DNA from: Chitinophaga pinensis
GTDB taxonomy: Bacteria > Bacteroidota > Bacteroidia > Flavobacteriales_D > Crocinitomicaceae
Direction of reading: 5' to 3'
Length of the DNA stretch: 35,816 nucleotides
NCBI GenBank assembly: GCA_945902745.1
Contig: CAMDNE010000028.1
Coordinates: 1-35,816 of the forward strand
Shown here: in pieces, positions 17,403 to 24,821 of the stretch
Position numbering within the stretch: the stretch's first letter is position 1
Layout of the letters: every line of letters begins with the position of its first letter
Made by a program: the position numbers and the translations under genes
Notes under the pieces: generated by a model
Database searches by the model: none
What the model saw: only the letters and a program-made list of their open reading frames with translations
Told to the model about the DNA's origin: nothing

Positions 17403-18796
17403 TTAATTTTCTTCAAAAAATTGTATAATAAACGAACGCCAGCGCCTGTTCCGCCTTGTCCTTTATAATCTTCTTTTGCATCTAACCACGCTGGACCAGC
17501 AATATCCATGTGAATATAAGGTGATTTAACGAAATGCTCCAAAAACTTTCCTGCTGTGATCATTCCAGCATTTGGTCCACCAAGATTTTTTAAATCTGCA
17601 ATTTTCGATTTCACTTCTTTTCCATAATCATCCCAAAAAGGAAAACGTACCACACGTTCATGGGTTTCATTTCCAGCTTTTTCAAGAAGATCAAAATATT
17701 TATCATCAGCATTACCCATGATGATGGATGCATTTGTTCCGATAGCTTTTACTGCTGCACCTGTTAAGGTAGCTGCATCGATTACCAATTCTGGTTTATA
17801 TTTATTTGAATATGCCAACGCATCAGCCAAAATCATTCTTCCTTCAGCATCAGTATTTAATACTTCAACCGTTGTTCCGTCATACATTGTAACGACATCT
17901 CCTGGAGCATATGCATTCATCCCAGGACGGTTATCCGTTGCTGGAATTAATACAACAACATGTACTTTTAATTTCTGAATTGCAGCCAAATAAACTGCCC
18001 CAACCATACAGGCTGAACCAGCCATGTCACATTTCATGACATCCATCGAACCTGGGGTTGGTTTTAAACTCAATCCACCAGTATCGTAAACAACTCCTTT
18101 ACCAACTAAAACAATTGGTTTTTTATTGATTGCTTTTTCAGGCTTGTATTCTACAATCGTAAATGTTGGTGGATCAATTGAACCTTGGTTTACTGCCAGT
18201 ATCCCTCCCATTTTCAACGCTTCAATCTGAGATTTTTGAAGTACTTGAACATTGAATCCAACTTCTTCACCTAAGGCAACAATGTGTTCGCTTAATTGAG
18301 TCGCATTCAAATGTGAAACAGGTTCATTGACACGATCACGTGCCCAGAATACTGCTTTTGCCATTGCGGCTAATTCATCCAATTTTTTCTGTGAAATTTC
18401 AGTTGGAAACAACAGTTCATTTAAACCATTTGTTTTCTTTTTCTCATCCTTGAAATACTTGATGAATTGATAAGAAGAAAGCAATAAACCTTCACCAACC
18501 ATTAATATAGCAGCAGTTTCACCTAAAAATGCGACAGAACTATTTTCTTTTGTTAGGAAAGAAAACACTTTAGAACCTGCAATGCGCAATTCTTCGTTTT
18601 TTTGATCTTCTTTCACGAAGAACACGAATCCATTCGTAGTCTTCAGAAAATCAAATTTCTCTTCTCCTTTTTGGAATTTAGTATGATATGAGACAACATC
18701 TTTGCTTACTGACGTGTCTAATTTTGTTTTTTTATTGGAAACAATTACGATTGAGGTATCAGCCGTTAATTCTCCGCCATGTTTCAATTGAACCAT
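17399..18796 (-). CDS. pepA: M17 family leucyl aminopeptidase
   Basis: This cytosolic M17 metallo-aminopeptidase removes N-terminal residues from peptides. The C-terminal catalytic domain has the metal and active-site motifs 'VGKGVVYDTGGLSLKP', 'MDVMKCDMAGSACMVGAV' and the family signature 'NTDAEGRMILADAL'. The N-terminal domain (about 1-150) is divergent, as usual. The C-terminus has 'IHMDIAGPAWLDAKEDYKGQGGTGAGVR'. The length of 465 residues is slightly short of E. coli PepA (about 503) but typical of Bacteroidota forms. It is first in the minus-strand run, with a TAnnTTTG element at 18816-18823, and overlaps pdxA by 4 bases. Confidence 0.94.
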   Translation of the reverse strand: MVQLKHGGELTADTSIVIVSNKKTKLDTSVSKDVVSYHTKFQKGEEKFDFLKTTNGFVFFVKEDQKNEELRIAGSKVFSFLTKENSSVAFLGETAAILMVGEGLLLSSYQFIKYFKDEKKKTNGLNELLFPTEISQKKLDELAAMAKAVFWARDRVNEPVSHLNATQLSEHIVALGEEVGFNVQVLQKSQIEALKMGGILAVNQGSIDPPTFTIVEYKPEKAINKKPIVLVGKGVVYDTGGLSLKPTPGSMDVMKCDMAGSACMVGAVYLAAIQKLKVHVVVLIPATDNRPGMNAYAPGDVVTMYDGTTVEVLNTDAEGRMILADALAYSNKYKPELVIDAATLTGAAVKAIGTNASIIMGNADDKYFDLLEKAGNETHERVVRFPFWDDYGKEVKSKIADLKNLGGPNAGMITAGKFLEHFVKSPYIHMDIAGPAWLDAKEDYKGQGGTGAGVRLLYNFLKKIK

Positions 18797-18815
18797 AATG
18801 AATTCTTTATTTTAA

Positions 18816-18823
18816 CAAAAGTA
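18816..18823 (-). promoter_or_regulatory. Predicted pepA -7 element
   Basis: On the minus strand TACTTTTG fits TAnnTTTG exactly, 20 bases before the pepA ATG. No good -33 TTTG is visible, so the call is tentative. Confidence 0.4.
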
Positions 18824-18876
18824 ATGAAGTTCACGAAATAGGGGATATAAAAGAAAAAAATCAACTATTCACTCTC

Positions 18877-18894
18877 GCTCCGCTGCAGTTGCAC
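18877..18894 (+). repeat. Half REP palindrome
   Basis: GCTCCGCTGCAGTTGCAC matches the first 18 bases of the REP unit, then diverges into AT-rich sequence. It cannot form the full hairpin and appears to be a decayed or truncated copy. Confidence 0.75.
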
Positions 18895-18915
18895 TTTATT
18901 AATTCCAATCTCTTC

Positions 18916-18941
18916 GCTCCGCTGCAGTTGTACTGCTGCGG
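18916..18941 (+). repeat. REP palindrome, forward
   Basis: After a 5' GCT foot, the arms CCGCTGCAGT and ACTGCTGCGG pair over 10 positions with one T-T mismatch and a TGT loop. It is the exact reverse complement of 19010-19035, with which it forms an inverted pair. Confidence 0.9.
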
Positions 18942-19009
18942 CACATACTAAACACTAATCAATTCTTATCTGCAATCTTAAAGAATTTTAAGATGTTCTT
19001 ATGAAAATT

Positions 19010-19035
19010 CCGCAGCAGTACAACTGCAGCGGAGC
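19010..19035 (-). repeat. REP palindrome, reverse
   Basis: This is an exact reverse complement of 18916-18941, 68 bases away. It lies 78 bases upstream of the transposase ATG. Confidence 0.9.
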
Positions 19036-19113
19036 AATGTTAGAAAGAATTCATTCTGCAGTAATAAACCTTTTGCCGAATTCTATTTCAAAAAATATGA
19101 TTAACTTAATATA

Positions 19114-19689
19114 ATGCAGCAAGGAGTCAAACAAAACATTAAAAAAAATAGCAGTTATTTTTTAACCCTTACGGTGGTGGAATGGTTAGATGTATTCTCT
19201 CGAAAAAATCATAAAGACGCAATAATTGATTCTTTACGGTATTGCATAAAACAAAAGGGATTGAATGTATATTCCTATTGTTTAATGACCAACCATCTTC
19301 ACCTCATTGTTAACTGCAATGAACCCTTCCAACTGAGTAATGTTATTCGTGATTTCAAAAGACATACGGTAAAAACAATCATTCATCAAATTATCAATGA
19401 GCCTGAAAGTAGAAGAAAATGGTTATTACGTGAATTTCAAGAAGCTGGTGAACAAAATTCAAGAAACAAATCCTATAAGTTTTGGCAAACGGGTAACCAT
19501 GCAATTGAACTCTATAATGAAAAATTTGTTTGGGATAAAATCAATTACATTCACAAGAATCCCGTTGAAGAAAAATTTGTTATCAATCCTGAAGAATGGA
19601 TTTATTCATCAGCCTCTAATTATTTATTGGGTACAGGGATTTTGGAAGAAGTGCATTGTTTGGAGTCAAGATTACAAACAATTAGGTGA
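19114..19689 (+). CDS. REP-associated tyrosine transposase (RAYT)
   Basis: This single-domain HUH endonuclease belongs to the Y1_Tnp/IS200-like superfamily. The HUH motif is His61-Leu-His63 in 'MTNHLHLIV', and the catalytic tyrosine is Tyr145 in 'KINYIHKNPVEEKFV', the RAYT-typical YIHxNPV motif. A 'YKFWQTGNHAIELYN' stretch precedes it, as in the family. RAYTs cut and join single-stranded REP hairpins and are usually single-copy, domesticated genes that spread REP elements rather than themselves. The 191-residue length is normal, and the reading frame is intact. The palindromes around it are surely its substrates by family precedent. Confidence 0.93.
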   Translation: MQQGVKQNIKKNSSYFLTLTVVEWLDVFSRKNHKDAIIDSLRYCIKQKGLNVYSYCLMTNHLHLIVNCNEPFQLSNVIRDFKRHTVKTIIHQIINEPESRRKWLLREFQEAGEQNSRNKSYKFWQTGNHAIELYNEKFVWDKINYIHKNPVEEKFVINPEEWIYSSASNYLLGTGILEEVHCLESRLQTIR

Positions 19690-19706
19690 ATGATGAAAAT
19701 TTTATG

Positions 19707-19732
19707 CCGCAGCAGTGCAACTGCAGCGGAGC
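19707..19732 (-). repeat. REP palindrome, reverse, after the RAYT stop
   Basis: The same 26-base unit in reverse orientation starts 18 bases after the transposase stop codon. Its loop reads TGC instead of TGT when viewed in the forward sense; the stems are unchanged. Confidence 0.9.
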
Positions 19733-19819
19733 ACAGATAAACGTCATTTTAAATAATTGTTAGATCTAGCATAATCAATAATTTGATCAATTTCAAGTGA
19801 TGCTAGAGAATATACTACC

Positions 19820-19845
19820 GCTCCGCTGCAGTTGTACTGCTGCGG
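19820..19845 (+). repeat. REP palindrome, forward
   Basis: This copy is identical to 18916-18941, with the TGT loop. It pairs head-to-head with 19892-19917 across 46 bases. Confidence 0.9.
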
Positions 19846-19891
19846 ATCTTAAAAGTTTTAATTCTTTTAGTTGATCTCTTCATGATGTTTT

Positions 19892-19917
19892 CCGCAGCAG
19901 TGCAACTGCAGCGGAGC
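19892..19917 (-). repeat. REP palindrome, reverse
   Basis: This copy is in reverse orientation with the TGC loop, identical to 19707-19732. It lies 17 bases past the stop codon of the large minus-strand gene and may act as its transcript's 3' hairpin. Confidence 0.9.
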
Positions 19918-19934
19918 AAAACAATATTGATTTA

Positions 19935-22900
19935 TCACTCTTCCTCAATTATCTCACCTTCTTCAACTTCCTCCTCATCGCCATAATTATTCATGTTGAC
20001 ATCATAGAATTCCTTGTTCAAGGCTTTGCCAAGTTGGTAATTGGTGATAATAATGTCCAAAAGATTTTCTCTATACTTAATTTCTTCTTCTAAGTTCGGA
20101 AGATTTGGATTCAAGCAAATGTCTCCTAGGTACTTGGTTTTTGAAAGGTCGCCTCCTAACCAGCGTCCGTCACGTTTACCCATGACATAGTTTCCAACCA
20201 AGTTTAGTTTGCCATATGGATCATAATATTTCCAAACTCCTGTTGGCAAACCATCTTTCATCCAGCCTTCGTTTTGAAGTACTCCATTGTCATAATGATT
20301 TCTTACATAACCGTTCATACGGTCAATGGTGTCTTTTCCTTGCCAGAAAGTCATGTATTGACGGATTTCATAATGATCGGTGTGGGAACAATCATATTTT
20401 TCAAATTTCTCAATAATGTAACTTTGACTGATGATATCACCTGCTGCATTAAAGTCAATCATGATTCCTTTAGATTTGAATTGAATGGAATCATTAACAG
20501 TAATGATTGTATCGAAATAATCTGCTTCGTATAGCATTTCGCCTTCATAACTGTAATATTTCCAACAACCCACTTTTTTCCCAGATGAAATTCCACCATC
20601 TCTAGCAATTGAATCATTCGGATAATATTTAGTGATGTGGTAATCTATACTTTCTTTGTTCACGAGGCTTGGTCGGCCATAATAAGGTCTTTCATAATAC
20701 TCTCTGCCAATTCCCAAAGAAGAAAGTACCCTGTCCAAACTTTGGGTCGTTGTGATATCTGATGGTTGGAAATAAATTGAATCTCTCCAATCAAACAAAT
20801 AGCGCACACTTAATTGGTTTTCTTCCCAAATTTTCTCTTCCACTGGAAAAGCATAAAGGAATTTTACATAGTGATACTTGAACCCTAAAGTATCAATTGC
20901 TTCATAATCATCAATTGGTTCGCCGTTTAAGAAAAACCCTCGTTTCGCCAATTTACCATTCGTATGATACGAACGCGATTCACCTTGTAATAATCCATTT
21001 TGAAAATTAAGGTCGAATAGCAACATTGAATCTTGGCCTTTAAGTGTTAAATAAGTTCGAACATACCCATCCAATGAACCGTCTTTGTAGTTCAAACTTG
21101 TATAAGCGAGGTTGTTTCTCTCAAAGGCAGGTCCTTCTCTATATCCATCTTTAAAGATTTCTTGTTCGTTCAATTCTCCTAACCAATTGTATCTATTTGA
21201 TTGACCATTGGCTACACCATTTTTATACTCCTTAGTAGAATACAAATAATGTGTTTTTCTTTTTGGTGTTGAATCTTGAAGATAATCTTCTCTTTCATAA
21301 TCAAGGTAATCATACTCAGCATTAGGATACAAGTTGTCATATTCTTTAATTGTTCCGTTTAGCATTCCTTTTTCAAATGGAATTTCAACTAAAACCTTTC
21401 CAAATTGATCTTTTATTGTCCACAAGCCTTGAGGCAATCCATCGCTCATGAAACCGTTTATCTTTTTCGCAAAAGGGCGGTCTTTTTTTTCTGAATACTT
21501 TTTACCTTCTTCCATCTCGTATTCATAATTATCAGAATAAGGATATTCAACATATTCTCCGATAAAACCAGCGAATAATGCAGTATAAATGTTCGCTCCA
21601 AAATCCTCATCAACTTCAGAACCATCTAAGGTGTTGAGCAAAACTTCATTTTCAATTTTACCTGTTTTTTTATACTTAACAATCGACTTATTTAATGTTT
21701 TTGTCATGGTATATGAGCGCGGCAAGACCATTTTCACATTTTTCCCATTCTTATAACTGAAACTTTTTTCATTCATGATTAAATCAATTTCCCCAGTGAA
21801 TGGTTTCTCATTTTTCTTAAGGATATATTCATCTGTCAACATAAAAATTTCACCAAATTCATTCACATTTCGCTGAGGGATTGAATCCTTCACTATAAAC
21901 TCACTTATAGATGCTGATGTTGTTGTTTTCAGCGTTAAATCCCCAATTTTATAATTTTTGAAACCTGTCCAACTTTCATAGGTGTCACTGAACTGCAATT
22001 CTGCACTTAATGACGGTTTGCCAGTAATTGAATAAGATTCAAACTTCAATGTTTTATCTTCGGGGGAGTAGCTTCTAGAATACAACAAGGTAGAATCTTC
22101 TTTGAACCACGACCTAAAGAGAACAAGTGAATCTTTTTGTTCGAATTCTAACGTGTCTAATTTATCGTAGAAATAGTATTTCCCATACCCTCGGTCTTCA
22201 GCGATATAACCATCAATCGTTACATATTTTATTTTTTCAGGTTGGAAATTTATTCGTTTGAATTCACCTTTTTCATCAAACACTATTTCATTGAATAATT
22301 TACCGTTATAATCATAAATTGATTGCACAAAATGATTGGAGTCTGCCACAAATGAAACAACATCATACGGTTTTCCATTGTCCCAGAAGATAGTATCTTC
22401 TTCAACAAGTTGGCCATCTTTAAAATCATAATGCACCATCAATTGACCATTCGGATATCTTTTCTCATAAACACCGTCATAGTAAAAAACAACTCCTAAG
22501 CTGTCAATGAGTTTCGCCATACTTACATAATCTTGCAGTTTGGAATCATACATCAAATTCATGTACGCATTATTCTCCTCATCATAACCTTCATCGTAAT
22601 ATCCTTCTTCACCATAATATTCTTCATCTCCGTAATACTCCTCTTCATAATCTCCACCATCGTAGGAAGTAATTTTCTCTTCATCTAATTCAAGATCTAC
22701 TTCTTTAGGATAATTTATCCCGTACATTTTTGAAAAAGAGATATAAGCATCATATTTTGAATCAAAGTCAAATGCAGGATTATAATCTTGATCCGTTATC
22801 ATCCGTTTTCTAATCAAAGGAGTGTGCACGGCAATCTCTTTTTCCGCGGGAGTATATAACCATGTAATTACCGTATTATTTCTATTTCTTTTCCGTGTTT

Positions 22901-23771
22901 TACCTTTGCCTGTATAACCAACGGTTCTTTCCTTCCATTGACCAGCAGCTTCATTATTTTTATAAGTCCCTTCTAAAACTGGGTACAAAGAATTAGTATA
23001 ACTTGCGAAATATCCATTTTTAAATCCAGCTGCATAATTTGTAATTTCAATGGTTGTATCCATATCTGGATATCCTCTTTCTATATACATTTTAGCATCA
23101 ATTTTACCCAAATTGTAGGGTGTTTTTCGATTTTCTAAATACCACTCCCCTACTTTTAAACCTTTCTCAAATCTGCCTTTTTTTAAAGTATCACCTTGAA
23201 CATTCAACCAAATTGCATCTCCTTCAAGCATATTGTTCTTAATCGAAAAGTAACCTGAAACTTTTGTTTCATTAAATTCTAATCTGCCATTCTTCTTAAT
23301 CGGATAATATCCACTAAAATATTGAACATATTTACCATCAGGAATAACATCCAAGCTTGGAATTATATCACTTTCTAAGGTATAACGTTGTTCTAAAAGT
23401 GGGTAAGGATTTTTTCTCACCGCTTTTTTGAATTTTCCATTGAAATACTTTTGTTTATCACGGTATCTCCTGTTTTTTAATGCTTGACGAAAGATTTCTC
23501 TTTTACTCTTGCGATATTCTTTTTTATTGAAATCTTCTCCAAACGTTTCAGCATAATAATCTCGATAAGAATATCTTGGTCCTTTCGATCTTTTTACAGC
23601 GACATAATAATTACTATGCACAGTTACGGGATTTTCAAATGGATACACATAATATGCAATTCCATTTATAGTATCTTGCTCTATTTTTTGAGCGGAACAT
23701 TCAAAATAACTAATTAACAAAATGGAAATGAGTGTGATAACTCGGAAAATTGAATGGCCTATATTATTCAT
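19935..23771 (-). CDS. Large exported protein with MORN/YwqK-like repeats
   Basis: The 1278-residue product starts with a signal peptide ('VITLISILLISYFECSAQ'). Most of the rest is built from MORN/YwqK-like units of the form 'Y-x-NG-x-(6)-Y-x-x-G-x-x-x-G-x-W/Y'. Clear units are 'VYEKRYPNGQLMVHYDFKDG', 'LNFQNGLLQGESRSYHTNGK', 'WMKDGLPTGVWKYYDPYGK' and 'YVMGKRDGRWLGG'. A strongly acidic Tyr/Glu/Gly segment lies near residues 365-400, and the C-terminus ends in a Glu-rich tail. No T9SS sorting domain is seen, so a periplasmic or outer-membrane-associated location is inferred. Database names such as 'YwqK family antitoxin' describe the repeat only; I see no toxin. It overlaps the upstream lipoprotein gene by 8 bases. 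The molecular role is unknown. Confidence 0.82.
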   Translation of the reverse strand: MNNIGHSIFRVITLISILLISYFECSAQKIEQDTINGIAYYVYPFENPVTVHSNYYVAVKRSKGPRYSYRDYYAETFGEDFNKKEYRKSKREIFRQALKNRRYRDKQKYFNGKFKKAVRKNPYPLLEQRYTLESDIIPSLDVIPDGKYVQYFSGYYPIKKNGRLEFNETKVSGYFSIKNNMLEGDAIWLNVQGDTLKKGRFEKGLKVGEWYLENRKTPYNLGKIDAKMYIERGYPDMDTTIEITNYAAGFKNGYFASYTNSLYPVLEGTYKNNEAAGQWKERTVGYTGKGKTRKRNRNNTVITWLYTPAEKEIAVHTPLIRKRMITDQDYNPAFDFDSKYDAYISFSKMYGINYPKEVDLELDEEKITSYDGGDYEEEYYGDEEYYGEEGYYDEGYDEENNAYMNLMYDSKLQDYVSMAKLIDSLGVVFYYDGVYEKRYPNGQLMVHYDFKDGQLVEEDTIFWDNGKPYDVVSFVADSNHFVQSIYDYNGKLFNEIVFDEKGEFKRINFQPEKIKYVTIDGYIAEDRGYGKYYFYDKLDTLEFEQKDSLVLFRSWFKEDSTLLYSRSYSPEDKTLKFESYSITGKPSLSAELQFSDTYESWTGFKNYKIGDLTLKTTTSASISEFIVKDSIPQRNVNEFGEIFMLTDEYILKKNEKPFTGEIDLIMNEKSFSYKNGKNVKMVLPRSYTMTKTLNKSIVKYKKTGKIENEVLLNTLDGSEVDEDFGANIYTALFAGFIGEYVEYPYSDNYEYEMEEGKKYSEKKDRPFAKKINGFMSDGLPQGLWTIKDQFGKVLVEIPFEKGMLNGTIKEYDNLYPNAEYDYLDYEREDYLQDSTPKRKTHYLYSTKEYKNGVANGQSNRYNWLGELNEQEIFKDGYREGPAFERNNLAYTSLNYKDGSLDGYVRTYLTLKGQDSMLLFDLNFQNGLLQGESRSYHTNGKLAKRGFFLNGEPIDDYEAIDTLGFKYHYVKFLYAFPVEEKIWEENQLSVRYLFDWRDSIYFQPSDITTTQSLDRVLSSLGIGREYYERPYYGRPSLVNKESIDYHITKYYPNDSIARDGGISSGKKVGCWKYYSYEGEMLYEADYFDTIITVNDSIQFKSKGIMIDFNAAGDIISQSYIIEKFEKYDCSHTDHYEIRQYMTFWQGKDTIDRMNGYVRNHYDNGVLQNEGWMKDGLPTGVWKYYDPYGKLNLVGNYVMGKRDGRWLGGDLSKTKYLGDICLNPNLPNLEEEIKYRENLLDIIITNYQLGKALNKEFYDVNMNNYGDEEEVEEGEIIEEE

Positions 23772-24738
23772 ATTTTATTAATTCTATTGAGATCCGTGCT
23801 GTTTTATCTTGTTGATTTTCTTTCCGATGAATAACCTTTATTGGTCGGTTCAACTTATCTAATTTAATTTCTGATACTATTCGCGTTAAAAAAAGTTTTC
23901 CTGAAAACGTTGAATCAATGTAACCGTTACAATATCCATTTTGATTATATATTAAGGTTCTATTATTTTCAAACGGACTTTCTTGTCTTAATATTGTTTC
24001 AATTCTATTTGAGCTTGAATTATACTTGAATTGTTGCACATCTCGCTCGTTCACTTTATTAATTACCCTATATTGTTTCGTAGGTAGCATCGGTTTACCA
24101 AGTACAATAATGTCATTTTGGGTAGGATTCAAAACAGTATCTATAGATAAAGGTCCCCAATTTTTTTTATTGAGCATGTAAAATAAATAATCCCCTGTTT
24201 CAATATCTTGATAAGCTAAATATTTTTCAGTTTGCCGTACCTTTTGATGTGTCTTATATGGGAAATCCATATTTTCATCTTCTGAATAATCTGTATTTTC
24301 AAGACTATTAGCCTCAATTACATCCGCATAACCGTATGCATCTTTTAACGATTTGTATAAAAAAGTGAAATTCCCAATTTGCTCATCATCATAAAAAAAA
24401 GAAAAGCTCAATTCTTTCAGTTGACCATTGTCAAAAAACCAATATTCTCGTTTTTCTCTTGGGATATCATTTTGCAGGTTATTAATTTCTAGCGAATCTT
24501 CTAATTCTATATAGTAAAGACTCCTTGTCATCTTTTTGATTTTATATTTTGCCACCAAAGAATCATTCAGCCAAATAGGAAAAGAAACAAATTTTTCAGC
24601 ATCTGTAAACATTGCATTCATCCTAAATAAGAAAGGAGCTACTTTCTCTGAATTGTTTTTTTTTACATCCTTTCTCGATCCGCTGCAAGCAGAAAAAAAC
24701 AAGGCAAATAGTACTATGAAATAAACAAATTTTGTCAT
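23764..24738 (-). CDS. Putative lipoprotein of unknown function
   Basis: I choose the ATG at 24738 because it gives a clean lipoprotein signal: 'MTKFVYFIVLFALFFSAC', with lipobox FSAC followed by 'SGSRKDVKK'. An ATG at 24777 would add 13 residues that spoil the signal peptide. The mature part (about 305 residues) is hydrophilic, rich in Asn, Asp and Tyr, without a family I recognise. The text 'EKREYWFFDNGQLKELSFSFFYDD' resembles one YwqK/MORN-like unit, linking it to the large protein encoded next. Its last 8 bases overlap that gene, so the pair is co-translated and probably functions together in the envelope. Confidence 0.75.
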   Translation of the reverse strand: MTKFVYFIVLFALFFSACSGSRKDVKKNNSEKVAPFLFRMNAMFTDAEKFVSFPIWLNDSLVAKYKIKKMTRSLYYIELEDSLEINNLQNDIPREKREYWFFDNGQLKELSFSFFYDDEQIGNFTFLYKSLKDAYGYADVIEANSLENTDYSEDENMDFPYKTHQKVRQTEKYLAYQDIETGDYLFYMLNKKNWGPLSIDTVLNPTQNDIIVLGKPMLPTKQYRVINKVNERDVQQFKYNSSSNRIETILRQESPFENNRTLIYNQNGYCNGYIDSTFSGKLFLTRIVSEIKLDKLNRPIKVIHRKENQQDKTARISIELIKYE

Positions 24739-24809
24739 TGAAGCGTTAATATAAAAACAATCTTTGAAATGTTGCAATTTTTCAATTTTTTAAGCCGTTT
24801 TTTTATCTG

Positions 24810-24817
24810 TATTTTTG
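24810..24817 (+). promoter_or_regulatory. Predicted -7 element of the YgiQ-type gene
   Basis: TATTTTTG fits TAnnTTTG exactly and ends only 4 bases before the ATG at 24822. Transcription would start at or beside the ATG, so the mRNA would have almost no leader. Confidence 0.5.
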
Positions 24818-24821
24818 CACT

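Larger units (their letters stand above)
18877..19917. mobile_element. RAYT gene with its REP/REPIN palindromes
   Basis: A REP-associated tyrosine transposase gene sits among five full 26-base palindromes and one half copy, all between pepA and the MORN-repeat gene. Two pairs are head-to-head inverted (18916/19010 and 19820/19892, spacers of 68 and 46 bases), the REPIN arrangement. A fifth copy closely follows the transposase stop. Together they fill the intergenic space around the gene. Confidence 0.8.

Noticed and set aside
19397-19693. Second frame of 98 codons overlapping the RAYT gene
   Set aside because: It is a +1 shadow of the transposase, whose own frame is intact with all motifs, so it is not a frameshifted half.
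18877-19917. REP palindromes as a CRISPR-like array
   Set aside because: Copies are in both orientations, irregularly spaced and interrupted by a transposase gene.
22560-22680. Short repetitive bases that could suggest a microsatellite or CRISPR
   Set aside because: They encode the Glu/Tyr/Gly block of the large repeat protein; there are no regular spacers or direct repeats of CRISPR type.
19935-23771. Toxin-antitoxin system suggested by the YwqK-like repeats
   Set aside because: No toxin-like gene is adjacent, and the protein is a very large exported repeat protein; the label reflects only repeat similarity.
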